Below are positions 15,991 to 24,669 of a stretch of DNA of 64,000 bases, in pieces. The notes beneath the pieces were generated by a model. That model saw nothing but the letters and a program-made list of their open reading frames with translations, was not told the origin of the DNA and did no database searches. Within the stretch, counting starts at the first letter, position 1. Each line of letters begins with the position of its first letter. The translations under genes and the position numbers were made by a program. The stretch spans positions 32,260-96,259 of the forward strand of contig CAZXQO010000011.1 in assembly GCA_964643075.1 (NCBI GenBank), written 5' to 3'. Source of the stretch: Desulfocucumis sp964643075. GTDB taxonomy: Bacteria > Bacillota > Desulfotomaculia > Desulfotomaculales > Desulfocucumaceae.

Positions 15991-17034
15991 TTACAATAAT
16001 TTCACCAGCCTGCCGGTATCGCTGATACCGGGAATACGGCCACGCTTAGCGATAGGTTTGCCATCTATTTCTTTTATATCCATGGTCATATCGATGGCCG
16101 GGGCACCGGATATATAACTTCCAACCCCAAAGGCCTCAGCCCCTGCGGCGGACAGCTGGATAATCCGCTCCGGAGTCACCCCTCCGCTGACCAGTATCTT
16201 CACATGGCTATGACCGGCTTGATCCAGCCTGGCCCGCACTTCTCTCACCAGCCCCGGAGTCACGCCACCCCTTTCCCCGGGTGTGTCAAGCCTTACGGCG
16301 TCCAGTGCACCGCCCAGGGCTTCTGCTACCCTTAAGGTCTCCTCTGCTTCATCCTTGAAAGTATCCACCAGCACTACCACTGGGGTTCCCTCCGGCATTA
16401 CCCTGTGATAAGTTTCCGCCACCCGGACAGTATCCCCTACAATAAGAAAGACCGTGTGGGGAACGGTTCCCGAGGGCTCTATACCGGCCAGCCTGGCCCC
16501 GAGAATACAGCTGTTACCGTCCGCCCCTCCGATTACTGCAGCCCTCTCCATCACCGGCGCCACCGCCGGGTGCACATGCCGGGCGCCGAAGCAAATAACC
16601 CTTCTGTCGCCAGCAGCTTCTTTACATATCCGTGCCGCCGTGGCCCAGCCGCTGGAACTGGCCAGTATACCAAGCAGGGCTGTTTCATGAATGCCAAAAT
16701 CGTCATAAGGACCGGCAATGCGTATAATAACTTCTTTTTCCCCGAAACGCTCCCCCTCAGGTAAGGACCAAACCTGCGCCCCGGTCCCGGCCAGCAGGTT
16801 TTTTACCTCCGGAACACCGGCTAAAACGCCATGTTTCCCGGCAAACACCTCTGCCACCACTGGGGTTTTGTCCAGTCCCAGAGCCCGGAGTATTTCCCTG
16901 GTCTTGATAAAGTATATATCAGTTGTCCAGCCGTATTTTATTTCCTCCTGGTCCGCTGAAAAAAGCCTGTCCCCGTGGGACACCTTAAATGAGGCAACCT
17001 CTTGAAGATTTTGCACCGTCTTTGCTGAGGACAA
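15991..17034 (-). CDS. Nicotinate phosphoribosyltransferase-like protein
   Basis: It has the type II phosphoribosyltransferase fold of nicotinate/quinolinate PRTases: KVSHGDRLFSADQEEI and IRIAGPY in the N-terminal domain, then a barrel with DTFKDE, VRLDTPGERGG, ILVSGGVTPERI and FGVGSYIS (phosphate-binding end). NAPRTase joins nicotinate and PRPP in NAD salvage. The length of 347 aa is short for PncB but usual for the variant annotated this way in Clostridia. It starts 18 bases before ribH on the complementary strand order, so it may be the last gene of the rib operon, linking flavin and pyridine cofactor supply (inference). Confidence 0.75.
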   Translation of the reverse strand: MSSAKTVQNLQEVASFKVSHGDRLFSADQEEIKYGWTTDIYFIKTREILRALGLDKTPVVAEVFAGKHGVLAGVPEVKNLLAGTGAQVWSLPEGERFGEKEVIIRIAGPYDDFGIHETALLGILASSSGWATAARICKEAAGDRRVICFGARHVHPAVAPVMERAAVIGGADGNSCILGARLAGIEPSGTVPHTVFLIVGDTVRVAETYHRVMPEGTPVVVLVDTFKDEAEETLRVAEALGGALDAVRLDTPGERGGVTPGLVREVRARLDQAGHSHVKILVSGGVTPERIIQLSAAGAEAFGVGSYISGAPAIDMTMDIKEIDGKPIAKRGRIPGISDTGRLVKLL

Positions 17035-17051
17035 AGTATTACCCCCTTCAT

Positions 17052-17519
17052 CTACACAATAGCGCGGTTGAGGTTTGCCATTTCAATGGCGACCACTGCG
17101 GCGTCCCAGCCCTTATTGCCAGCCTTGGTGCCGGCCCTTTCGATGGCTTGTTCGATGGTGTCGGCAGTGATTACACCAAAGATAGCGGGAACTCCGGTGT
17201 CAAGGCCAATTTTGGCTATGCCCTTGGATACTTCCGCCGCCACATAGTCAAAATGCGGTGTGGCGCCCCTGATTACCGCCCCCAGGCAAACCACGGCGTC
17301 AAAACGCTGCAGGGAAATCATCCGGCGGGCCACCATGGGAATTTCAAAGGCTCCGGGCACCCAGGCAATCTCCACATCCTGTTCATCAACGCCATGCCTC
17401 TTCAATGCGTCAAGCGCCCCGGAAAGCAGCTTATTGGTAATAAACTCGTTAAAACGTCCCACCACCAGTCCGAAACGGAGACCCTGTCCCACCAGATGAC
17501 CTTCAAATACTTTAGCCAT
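17052..17519 (-). CDS. ribH: 6,7-dimethyl-8-ribityllumazine synthase
   Basis: It condenses 5-amino-6-ribitylaminouracil with 3,4-dihydroxybutanone phosphate, the penultimate riboflavin step. Signatures: GRFNEFIT, WVPGAFEIP, CLGAVIRGATPHFDYV (the catalytic His is in PHFD) and GVITADTIEQA. At 155 aa it forms the usual icosahedral-capsid type subunit. It follows ribBA. Confidence 0.95.
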   Translation of the reverse strand: MAKVFEGHLVGQGLRFGLVVGRFNEFITNKLLSGALDALKRHGVDEQDVEIAWVPGAFEIPMVARRMISLQRFDAVVCLGAVIRGATPHFDYVAAEVSKGIAKIGLDTGVPAIFGVITADTIEQAIERAGTKAGNKGWDAAVVAIEMANLNRAIV

Positions 17520-17564
17520 ATCTCTTCTCCTCGCTTTACTTTTATATCTTTTTTCAACGGCCGC

Positions 17565-18770
17565 CTAGCCGATGTTCAGCAGATGGCCAAGCTTACGCTT
17601 TTTGGTGGAAAGATAGAATTTATTTTCATCTCCCGGGCATATCTCTATGGGCACCCGGTCAACCACCTCCAGGCCGTGTCCCTCCAGCCCGGCTATTTTT
17701 CTTGGGTTATTGGTGATCAGTCTTATCTTTCTTAATCCCAGTTCCACCAGTATCTGGGCGCCAAGTCCATAGTCCCGCAAATCAGCGGGAAAACCCAAAG
17801 CCTCATTGGCTTCCACGGTATCCTTGCCCTGATCCTGCAGATGATAGGCCCTTATTTTATTTAAAAGCCCGATACCGCGTCCCTCCTGACGCATATAAAG
17901 GAATACCCCTACGCCTTCCCGTGAAATCATTTCCATGGCCCGGGCCAGTTGATCGCCGCAGTCGCAGCGTGACGAACCAAACACGTCGCCGGTTAAGCAT
18001 TCCGAGTGCACACGTACCAGGGGAGCTTCCACGGAGTCAAGATCACCCTTGACCAGGGCAAGGTGACCTTTGTTGTCCAGCAGGCTCTCATAAGCCACGG
18101 CTACGAAATCGCCATATTTAGTGGGCAGTTTGGCCGAGTCCACCCTTTTGATTAATCTTTCAGTTTTGCGACGATATTGAATAAGATCCGCAATGGTGGC
18201 GATCTTCAACCCGTGGTGCCCGCAAAACTCGATTAATTCGGGCAATCTGGCCATGGTCCCGTCATCCTTCATTATTTCGCAGATTACCCCGGCGGGATAA
18301 AGCCCGGCCAGCCTGGTCATGTCCACCACCGCTTCGGTATGACCCGCCCGGCGCAGTACTCCGCCTTCCTTTGCCCTCAATGGAAAAACATGGCCGGGAC
18401 GGCGTAAATCCTCGGGGCGGGTAGCGGAATTTAGCATGGCACTGACAGTGGCTGCCCGCTCGTGAGCGGATATCCCCGTAGTGGTATCCTTATGGTCAAC
18501 GGAGACGGTAAATGCCGTGCCGTTGGGATCGGTGTTTTTGGTGACCATGGCCGGCAGTTCCAACTCATCCAGCCTTTTGCCTTCCATGGGCATGCAAATC
18601 AGGCCCCTTCCGTGTGTGGCCATGAAATTTACCGCCTCCGGGCTAACCTTTTCAGCAGCCATGATCAGGTCGCCCTCATTCTCCCTGTCCTCGTCATCAA
18701 TCATTACGACTATTTTCCCCTGACGTATATCATCAAGAGCCTCTTCAATGGTATTGACCTTAAAGCTCAT
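17565..18770 (-). CDS. ribBA: Bifunctional 3,4-dihydroxy-2-butanone-4-phosphate synthase / GTP cyclohydrolase II
   Basis: The N-terminal RibB half has DDEDRENEGDLI and HGRGLICMP. The C-terminal RibA half has the zinc cysteines in SECLTGDVFGSSRCDCG and the RQEGRGIGL GTP site. The two halves supply both precursors of lumazine. ATG 18770 follows AAAGGAGG and gives the standard start MSFKVNTIEEAL; an upstream ATG at 18806 would lie in repeat-flanking sequence. A family A repeat separates this gene from ribE. Confidence 0.95.
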   Translation of the reverse strand: MSFKVNTIEEALDDIRQGKIVVMIDDEDRENEGDLIMAAEKVSPEAVNFMATHGRGLICMPMEGKRLDELELPAMVTKNTDPNGTAFTVSVDHKDTTTGISAHERAATVSAMLNSATRPEDLRRPGHVFPLRAKEGGVLRRAGHTEAVVDMTRLAGLYPAGVICEIMKDDGTMARLPELIEFCGHHGLKIATIADLIQYRRKTERLIKRVDSAKLPTKYGDFVAVAYESLLDNKGHLALVKGDLDSVEAPLVRVHSECLTGDVFGSSRCDCGDQLARAMEMISREGVGVFLYMRQEGRGIGLLNKIRAYHLQDQGKDTVEANEALGFPADLRDYGLGAQILVELGLRKIRLITNNPRKIAGLEGHGLEVVDRVPIEICPGDENKFYLSTKKRKLGHLLNIG

Positions 18771-18795
18771 TTTTTTATCCTCCTTTATTAATGAA

Positions 18796-18849
18796 TGGGG
18801 ACACACCTCTCTATTGGGTCTGACTCTGAGGTCTGAGGAATGTCCCCGA
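18796..18849 (+). repeat. Repeat family A inside the riboflavin operon
   Basis: GGGGACACACCTC to GAGGAATGTCCCC, about 54 bp, occupies nearly all of the space between ribE and ribBA. It leaves the ribBA ribosome site intact. Confidence 0.7.
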
Positions 18850-18853
18850 CTCT

Positions 18854-19516
18854 CTACATAAAACCTTTTTCTGCCAGGTATTCAAAGGTAATCCCCCCGG
18901 TTTTGTCCCCATCCTGCCCGGAAGGAGCAGCGTGTCCCATCAGCCTTTCTATATATTTGCCCACTAAATCCGCCTCGAGATTTACCGTCTCCCCTGTATT
19001 TTTATAGCCCAGAGTAGTTTTATGGGCAGTATGGGGGATTAAAGACACCCGGAAACTGTTAGCGTCATAGTCCACCACCGTAAGGCTGGCACCGTCCACG
19101 GAAATCGAACCCTTCTTAACAACGTATCGTATTACAGCCACCGGCGCGGTGATGGTAACAATAGTAGCTATGTCATGCTTTTCCCTGCCCAAAATGGCGC
19201 CCACACCGTCGATATGCCCACTTACCAGATGTCCTCCCAAGCGATCGCCCAGAGCCAATGCCCTTTCCAGGTTCACCCTGTCCCCTGGCTTTAGCCGGCC
19301 GAGATTTGATCTGGCCAGGGTTTCCGCCATCACATCGGCGGCAAATAAACTCCTGCTAAACTCAACTACCGTGAGACAAACTCCGTTTACTGCGATGCTG
19401 TCCCCCAGCTTTACACCCTTTAGAACCTCCCGGGCTTCTATGGAGAGCCTCGCGGAGTCCGCCCCCCGGGCTACGGCCTTTACTAAACCCAGTTCCTCTA
19501 TCAAACCGGTGAACAT
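18854..19516 (-). CDS. ribE: Riboflavin synthase, alpha subunit
   Basis: It dismutates two lumazines to riboflavin plus the ribityl pyrimidine. Two homologous beta-barrel lumazine-binding halves are visible, each with GDSIAVNGVCLTV / GSISVDGASLTV, and MFTGLIEELG is the canonical start. The family runs 200-220 aa, and this is 220. The stop of ribD and the ATG are adjacent, so translation is coupled. Confidence 0.95.
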   Translation of the reverse strand: MFTGLIEELGLVKAVARGADSARLSIEAREVLKGVKLGDSIAVNGVCLTVVEFSRSLFAADVMAETLARSNLGRLKPGDRVNLERALALGDRLGGHLVSGHIDGVGAILGREKHDIATIVTITAPVAVIRYVVKKGSISVDGASLTVVDYDANSFRVSLIPHTAHKTTLGYKNTGETVNLEADLVGKYIERLMGHAAPSGQDGDKTGGITFEYLAEKGFM

Positions 19517-20623
19517 TTAATTATTCACCCCACTCCCTATATAACCTTCCACACATATATCTTCCCCGAAGCGGGTTGCATTCACCCGCCCGATGCGCAC
19601 CGCCTCCGCCAGGCGTTCAACGCCCTGACCGCCCACCGGGCCCGGGGCGCCGGTGCCGCCGATAAGCTTGGGGGCAATAAACCAGATTACTTTGTCAGCC
19701 ACCCCCGCCGCAAGAACAGAGGCATGCACCTGGCCGCCGCCTTCCACCAGCACGCTGCAGATTTCCATGACGGCTAATTTTTTCATCAAAACCCTTAAAT
19801 CCACCCTTCCTCCGTCCCCGTCCACGGTAATTATCCGTGCACCGGCGTCTTCCAGCACTGCCAGTCTTTCCGCAGGGGCCGCAGTGGTGGTAACGATGAT
19901 CGTCGGAGCGGATGATTCAACCCTCAAAACCCTGGCCTCCGGCGGCGTCCTGGCAGCACTGTCCAGCACGATCCTTACCGGATCCCTGCCGCCGCCCCCG
20001 GGAAGTCTGGTAGTCAGGGAAGGGTTATCCGCCAGCACTGTATTTATTCCCACCATGATGGCATCATAACGATCCCTCAGATGATGCACGTACTCCCGGG
20101 ATTCACTTCCGGTAATCCACTGGGAATCACCGGTGCGGGTGGCGATTTTGCCGTCCAGACTCATGGCTGCCTTTAGCACCACAAAGGGCTGCCTGACGGT
20201 TATATATTTAATAAAAACCTCGTTAAGCCTGCGGGCCTCTTCTTCCATCAGACCGGATTCCGCCTCTATTCCCGCTTCCCGAAGCTTATCCAATCCCCTG
20301 CCGGCCACCAGGGGATTGGGGTCAGTCATGGCCGCCACAACCCTGGTAACTCCAGCCTCTATCACTGCCTCGGTGCAAGGCCCGGTCCTGCCGTGGTGAC
20401 AGCATGGCTCCAGGGTAACATAAAGCGTTGCCCCCCTTGCCTTCCCGCCGGCCTCTCTCAGGGCATGCACCTCAGCGTGTGGAGTACCGGCCCTGTGGTG
20501 ATAACCACTGCCTACAATTTTTCCGTCCTTTACCAGCACTGCCCCCACCAGGGGGTTTGGACTGGTGCGGCCCGTTGCCCTGGCCGCCAATTCCAGAGCA
20601 TTGCTCATATATTCCCTGTCCAA
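19517..20623 (-). CDS. ribD: Bifunctional diaminohydroxyphosphoribosylaminopyrimidine deaminase / 5-amino-6-(5-phosphoribosylamino)uracil reductase
   Basis: The N-terminal deaminase has the zinc site HAEVHA plus PCCHHGRTGPC. The C-terminal NADPH reductase has KAAMSLDGKIA and the RDRYDAIMVGINT region. TTG 20623 follows AAGGGTGG by five bases and gives the standard beginning LDREYMSNALELA; the open frame upstream lies inside the riboswitch expression platform. It is the first gene of the rib operon under the FMN riboswitch. Confidence 0.94.
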   Translation of the reverse strand: MDREYMSNALELAARATGRTSPNPLVGAVLVKDGKIVGSGYHHRAGTPHAEVHALREAGGKARGATLYVTLEPCCHHGRTGPCTEAVIEAGVTRVVAAMTDPNPLVAGRGLDKLREAGIEAESGLMEEEARRLNEVFIKYITVRQPFVVLKAAMSLDGKIATRTGDSQWITGSESREYVHHLRDRYDAIMVGINTVLADNPSLTTRLPGGGGRDPVRIVLDSAARTPPEARVLRVESSAPTIIVTTTAAPAERLAVLEDAGARIITVDGDGGRVDLRVLMKKLAVMEICSVLVEGGGQVHASVLAAGVADKVIWFIAPKLIGGTGAPGPVGGQGVERLAEAVRIGRVNATRFGEDICVEGYIGSGVNN

Positions 20624-20652
20624 CCGACCACCCTTTTCCAATGATAAATACC

Positions 20653-20681
20653 AAAAACCCCGGGGTAAATACCTCCGGGGC
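20653..20681 (-). terminator. Terminator of the FMN riboswitch expression platform
   Basis: On the minus strand CCCCGGAGG and CCCCGGGG pair around TATTTA, followed by TTTTTGG. It lies between the aptamer and ribD and fits transcription attenuation when FMN is bound. Confidence 0.7.
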
Positions 20682-20735
20682 AAAACAAGCTAAGGACATA
20701 CACTCATTATAAGAGCATTTGCCCATTCTTGAAAA

Positions 20736-20857
20736 CCTTCTCCCATCCAGACTGTTACTGTCGGCCCCGGCATTTGACCGGATCAACCTTTGCAGGCTCG
20801 CGGGCTTGGCTTAATAAAAGCCCCACCGCCGGTAGGGAATTGCACCCATCCCCGAAG
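20736..20857 (-). ncRNA. FMN riboswitch (RFN element)
   Basis: The minus strand carries the conserved RFN blocks in order: CTTCGGGGATGGGTG, CCCTACCGGCGGT, AGCCCGCGAGC, GATCCGG, GGGGCCGACAGT and AGTCTGGATGGGAGAAGG. These build the six-stem aptamer that binds flavin mononucleotide. A terminator follows before ribD, so the operon should be switched off by FMN. Confidence 0.96.
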
Positions 20858-20949
20858 GTAAATATTTTTTTCAGGCATTCAGAATTCAGATTTATTATAG
20901 AATCATTGTTAACAGGTGTCAACAGCCGTTACGTGTTATCCATCCTTCA

Positions 20950-21774
20950 TTACACCGTCATCGCTATTTCGTAAACATATCCTTCCAGAAACTCATAGCA
21001 ACTCCATAGATAAATCACTTCAGTGGGCGGAAATTTAATTTTAGGTTTGCCCGCAGGACTCATTATAATTTCTTTTAAAGCACTGATATACGCTCTAGGC
21101 GGCAGTGCGGCAATATTTTCATAATATTCCACGTCGCTTATATGCTTGCAAAAAACCGTGGGGTATTTTTTCATAGCCCTTATACACAAATCCTTGGCCT
21201 TTTCCAACCACTCCTTACATATGTAGTACTTTTCAAGGTTATAGTAAATTATTACGATACAGACAGTGACAAAAACACAAATTTTCAGCATTGGGAAGCT
21301 GTAAAAATCCGTTCTCTTATCGGCAATTCCAAGATTATAAGTAAACAGATCCTTAAAATAAGTATAGCATTCTTCCAGTTCCTTTACAAAATCAGCCAAC
21401 GCTACGTCATGTCCTGCCAAAGAATCCGGGCTCCCGGAGTGGACGATCCGGTCAATCACTGCTCCCATCCTGTCCAACATTGTTATTTGCTCAGGATCAA
21501 ACGAAGCCCCCAAATCTACCTTGATGTATTCATTAAATTTCCCCCACAGAGTTTCAAAGGTCAGCGACTCCAAGGTTGTGCCCAGTATACCTGGCACCCG
21601 CAGTGTTATGGCAGAGCATTCATCATCATCTTCAGCCTCATCAGTTAAACGGTACACAATGCTGCCTGAAGCGGCATCAATAATTATACCCCCGGACCTT
21701 TCGAATTCACCATACAGCAATTTTTGCCTTACGTTACCGTCGATTTTTAGGGATATTTTACTTAAGCCTTTCAA
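20950..21774 (-). CDS. Hypothetical membrane-linked protein, 274 aa
   Basis: The N-terminal 110 residues are rich in short beta segments with an acidic patch (EAEDDDE). A helical middle (112-150) follows, then one clear hydrophobic segment around 166-183 (VFVTVCIVIIYY), and a helical Cys- and Tyr-containing C-terminal half. No signal peptide is seen. I recognise no family. It lies upstream of the riboswitch in the same orientation but is separated from it by more than 90 bases. Confidence 0.5.
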   Translation of the reverse strand: MKGLSKISLKIDGNVRQKLLYGEFERSGGIIIDAASGSIVYRLTDEAEDDDECSAITLRVPGILGTTLESLTFETLWGKFNEYIKVDLGASFDPEQITMLDRMGAVIDRIVHSGSPDSLAGHDVALADFVKELEECYTYFKDLFTYNLGIADKRTDFYSFPMLKICVFVTVCIVIIYYNLEKYYICKEWLEKAKDLCIRAMKKYPTVFCKHISDVEYYENIAALPPRAYISALKEIIMSPAGKPKIKFPPTEVIYLWSCYEFLEGYVYEIAMTV

Positions 21775-21948
21775 CCAATTTCACCTGCCTACACATGTTC
21801 CGGCGAATATTTATTAAAATGCACTTCATGTAATTGTTTTATCAAAATAGAAAATGATAAATGAATCCTATTAAACTAATGTAAAGAAATGATTCTATCA
21901 AAATATCTATATTCCTGCTTAATTATTCTATTTAGCCGTATTATTTTA

Positions 21949-22005
21949 AAAAAAGACCCTTGCAAACCCCAGGGAGCTTACCAACCAGGGTTTACAAGGG
22001 TCTTA
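21949..22005 (-). terminator. Strong terminator downstream of a small gene
   Basis: On the minus strand GACCCTTGTAAACCCTGG and CCTGGGGTTTGCAAGGGTC form a long stem, followed by seven T. It ends the 43-aa gene at 22016. Confidence 0.8.
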
Positions 22006-22015
22006 GGTTTGTGTT

Positions 22016-22147
22016 TTATTTTTCGTCAGGATTAATTTCAGTCAATTTCGTGGCCGGGTCAATGCTTTGCTGCACTGCTTTTTGGTGGTCAGAGTTGCCT
22101 TTCTCCATCAAATCTTTAACTCTGTTTTCTAAATCCTTAAACCCCAA
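22016..22147 (-). CDS. Small charged hypothetical protein, 43 aa
   Basis: Reading the minus strand, GGAGGGAT is followed by TTG GGG TTT AAG and an open frame of 43 residues, ending 11 bases before the strong terminator. The product is helical and charged at its N-terminus (GFKDLENRVKDLMEKG), with a polar tail. The ribosome site and terminator make it credible despite its size. No family is recognised. Confidence 0.55.
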   Translation of the reverse strand: MGFKDLENRVKDLMEKGNSDHQKAVQQSIDPATKLTEINPDEK

Positions 22148-22233
22148 AAATATCCCTCCTGCTGCAATTACCCATAAACAGTTGGGTTATTGCTTTTTAT
22201 AAGTATTTCCAGGAATATGAAATAATATACAGA

Positions 22234-22388
22234 GGAAAGGGGACACACCTCTCTATAGAGCTTGGCTCTGGAGGTCAGAGGAATGTCCCCGATTGGATTG
22301 GCTTTGAAGTCGGAGGAATGTCCCCAACTTATGAAAGGTGACACACCTCTTTTGGAACCAGCTTTGTGATCGGAAAAATGTCCCCAAC
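22234..22388 (+). repeat. Repeat family A, three-unit copy
   Basis: It contains GGGGACACACCTCTCTATAG, two GAGGAATGTCCCC ends, then a diverged unit beginning GGTGACACACCTC and ending GAAAAATGTCCCC. It directly abuts the stop codon of the regulator gene at 22390. Confidence 0.75.
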
Positions 22389-22389
22389 T

Positions 22390-23031
22390 TTATAAGTTTT
22401 CACTGGGCAGAGGCTCCAGCAACTGGTGAACCTGATCCCTCATTTCCGGCTGGGCTACCACAATTAATATATCGCCGGTCTGAATCACCGTTTCCGCCGA
22501 CGGGGAAAATATCTCCTCGCCATTTCTGTATATAGCCAGCACGGTGGCGCCTGTCTTACCCCTAAACTCCGCTTCCGCCAGGGATTTGCCCACCAGTGGG
22601 GAGTGACCCAGCACCTTTATTTCTTCAATACGCTGCAGCCTGCCGGCCATCTTAAAGGTATAATCAAGCAATTCATTCATAAGTTTTTCAATTTCTAAAT
22701 TTATTTTGTCCCTTTCCTTCAGCAGGTGCTGCAACTTCTCCTGCACATCGCGCAAAACCTGCTTCTGACCGCACTCGGCCAGAAATGCCTCGGCTGCCTT
22801 TTGGGATTTCACAGCCACCCCAACCCCGGGTGAAACCTGAACAATGCCGGTATCCTGTAACAACGTGAGAGCGCGACGTATGGTCTCCGGAGATACATTA
22901 TACTTCCCCGCCAGGGTAGAACGGCCAAAAATTTTCTGCCCTACTCTGTACTCTCCCCTGACCACCCGGGTTGCTATATCCACCGCAATGTTGACGTAGC
23001 GGGCCATAAGATTTGATCCATGCGCTTCCAT
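22390..23031 (-). CDS. BusR-like regulator: GntR-type winged helix with RCK_C (TrkA-C) domain
   Basis: The N-terminal winged helix (GRSTLAGKYNVSPETIRRALTLLQDTGIV, about residues 36-65) is followed by a coiled linker (90-140) and a C-terminal RCK_C domain (LVGKSLAEAEFRGKTGATVLAI ... GDILIVVAQPE). This matches BusR of lactic acid bacteria, a repressor of a betaine transporter that responds to cyclic di-AMP through RCK_C. Here no transporter gene is adjacent, so the target is unknown and c-di-AMP sensing is inference. An internal start (MARYVN, residue 9) is possible. Confidence 0.8.
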   Translation of the reverse strand: MEAHGSNLMARYVNIAVDIATRVVRGEYRVGQKIFGRSTLAGKYNVSPETIRRALTLLQDTGIVQVSPGVGVAVKSQKAAEAFLAECGQKQVLRDVQEKLQHLLKERDKINLEIEKLMNELLDYTFKMAGRLQRIEEIKVLGHSPLVGKSLAEAEFRGKTGATVLAIYRNGEEIFSPSAETVIQTGDILIVVAQPEMRDQVHQLLEPLPSENL

Positions 23032-23108
23032 CGTCTACTGATACTCCTCATCAATAAAATTTGGTCGATAAAAAACTACAAATAAATTATAAACCCTTAA
23101 TAGATATG

Positions 23109-23150
23109 AAAATACCCCCATTAAAATTATATTTTTATGGAGGGTATTTT
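23109..23150 (-). terminator. Long inverted repeat downstream of cheW
   Basis: AAAATACCC and GGGTATTTT are the ends of a stem of about 42 bp with further pairing inside. It could end the cheW transcript or act as a regulator site 80 bases upstream of the BusR-like gene. Confidence 0.45.
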
Positions 23151-23315
23151 CAGAAAAAACAGTGAACATAGAAATCAAATGTTAATATTTCATTATATTA
23201 AGGGCTTCCAGAATAGGTGTGCCAGGAAAAATGGCAGAAAATTATCCTCACGGCATAAATTCCTATCGCCTAGAAAAAGAAGCCTGTCAACCGGCGGGTA
23301 TATAATAATCTGTAA

Positions 23316-23729
23316 CTATAAAACTTTCGTCAGGTTCAGCAAAAGCCATAGCCGGTCACCCTTCTTAACCACGCCCTTGAGATAGTCCACATTATCCCCT
23401 GCCACCGCTGGGGGCTCTATTTCGTCTTCTGTAAAACGGCCCACTTCCAGTACATTGTCCACAATCATGCCCACCTTTTGCCCCTCATGCTCCACTACAA
23501 TTATTCTGGTGGCGTCATTATACTCGTTGACCATCAGTCCCAACCTTTTGTTCAGGTTAATTACCGGGACAATGCTGCCCCTGAGGTTGATTATCCCCTC
23601 AACATAGTGCCTGGTATTGGGAACCTGGGTAATTGCGGTCATACGGATAATTTCCTGCGTTTCCTGAATGGGTAGTGCATACTGCTGTTCATTTAGCTGA
23701 AAAATGACCAGTTGTTCTTCACTTTTCAC
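23316..23729 (-). CDS. cheW: Chemotaxis coupling protein CheW
   Basis: This is a single CheW (SH3-like) domain: EEQLVIFQLNEQQYALPI, then VEGIINLRGSIVPVINL, VGMIVDNV and YLKGVVK. It links chemoreceptors to CheA. The start is GTG after GGGGGTCA. No other che gene is close; the only chemoreceptor-type protein in the window is the CNB fusion at 52.6 kb. Confidence 0.9.
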   Translation of the reverse strand: MKSEEQLVIFQLNEQQYALPIQETQEIIRMTAITQVPNTRHYVEGIINLRGSIVPVINLNKRLGLMVNEYNDATRIIVVEHEGQKVGMIVDNVLEVGRFTEDEIEPPAVAGDNVDYLKGVVKKGDRLWLLLNLTKVL

Positions 23730-23850
23730 AGGGCCTGACCCCCTTGTTATTTATTGCAACAAACCAACTGTTTGCTTTATTTGAAAATTTGACACATAGC
23801 TACAAAATTCCTTCAAATGAATATTATGTATATAAAATAAAAAGTTTTCC

Positions 23851-23973
23851 TTATTTTTTTGGCTGTTCCTGTTTGATCAGCTTGTCCTTCACCGCCCCGC
23901 AGGATTTGCATTTGCCCGGCTTGCAGCGACTCTCCAAGGTATTGCCGCATTGAGCGCAGATATATACCGCCAC
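23851..23973 (-). CDS. Rubredoxin-like zinc-ribbon microprotein, 40 aa
   Basis: GTG 23973 follows GGGGGTGAAATTA, and the frame encodes 40 residues with Cys6/Cys9, Cys17 and Cys22/Cys25, including an RCKPGKC motif seen in small rubredoxin-like domains. It should bind one metal ion. It lies just downstream of rpe in the same direction (30-base gap) and may belong to the end of the prkC-rsgA-rpe operon. The function is unknown. Confidence 0.65.
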   Translation of the reverse strand: MAVYICAQCGNTLESRCKPGKCKSCGAVKDKLIKQEQPKK

Positions 23974-24003
23974 TAATTTCACCCCCTGTCATAAACAAAC
24001 ATA

Positions 24004-24669
24004 TTAAGCGTGACCTCTTTGGGCCTCCTCCCTGATCTCCCTTACCGCCGCCGCAGGGTCTCCTGTGTTAAAAATAGCTGAGCCCGCAACCAGCACGGTT
24101 GCCCCGGCTGCAGAAACCGACGCTGCAGTAGCGGAGCTTATGCCCCCGTCAACCTGAATTTCCGCCTGAGAACCCGACCTACTGATCATTTCCTTTACAA
24201 CTTCAATTTTAGTTAGCATTTCCCTGATAAATTTTTGTCCTCCGAAACCAGGGTTGACAGTCATCACCAGCACCAGATCCAACATATGGGCAACATATTC
24301 TATTACACCCGGATGCGTGGCCGGATTAAGCGCCACTCCCGCCTTTTTCCCTTGATTTTTAATCATTGCCACGGTACGGTGCAGGTGTGTAACTGTTTCC
24401 ACATGCACCGTGACGATGTCTGCGCCGGCCAGGATAAAATCATCTATATAATTTTCGGGCTTTTCAATCATCAAATGAACATCGAAAACCATACCGCAGT
24501 GCGGTCTGAGCGAGGACACCACCAGCGGCCCGATGGTAATGTTAGGTACAAAATGGCCGTCCATAACATCAATATGCAGATATTCCGCCCCGGCCTTTTC
24601 AACAACTCCCACGGATTCTCCCAGCCTGGAAAAATCCGCGGATAATATAGAAGGCGCCAACTTGATCAT
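24004..24669 (-). CDS. rpe: Ribulose-phosphate 3-epimerase
   Basis: This TIM barrel interconverts ribulose-5-phosphate and xylulose-5-phosphate. Signatures: LAPSILSADFSRLG at the start, HIDVMDGHFVPNITIGP (metal and catalytic Asp/His), FDVHLMI, MTVNPGFGGQ and VDGGI. ATG 24669 overlaps the rsgA stop by one base (TGATG), so translation is coupled; TTG 24672 is a weaker alternative. Confidence 0.95.
   Translation of the reverse strand: MIKLAPSILSADFSRLGESVGVVEKAGAEYLHIDVMDGHFVPNITIGPLVVSSLRPHCGMVFDVHLMIEKPENYIDDFILAGADIVTVHVETVTHLHRTVAMIKNQGKKAGVALNPATHPGVIEYVAHMLDLVLVMTVNPGFGGQKFIREMLTKIEVVKEMISRSGSQAEIQVDGGISSATAASVSAAGATVLVAGSAIFNTGDPAAAVREIREEAQRGHA

Noticed and set aside
21960..22202. Plus-strand open frame over the small 43-aa gene
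   Set aside because: It runs through a terminator stem and lacks a ribosome site; the minus-strand frame is better supported.
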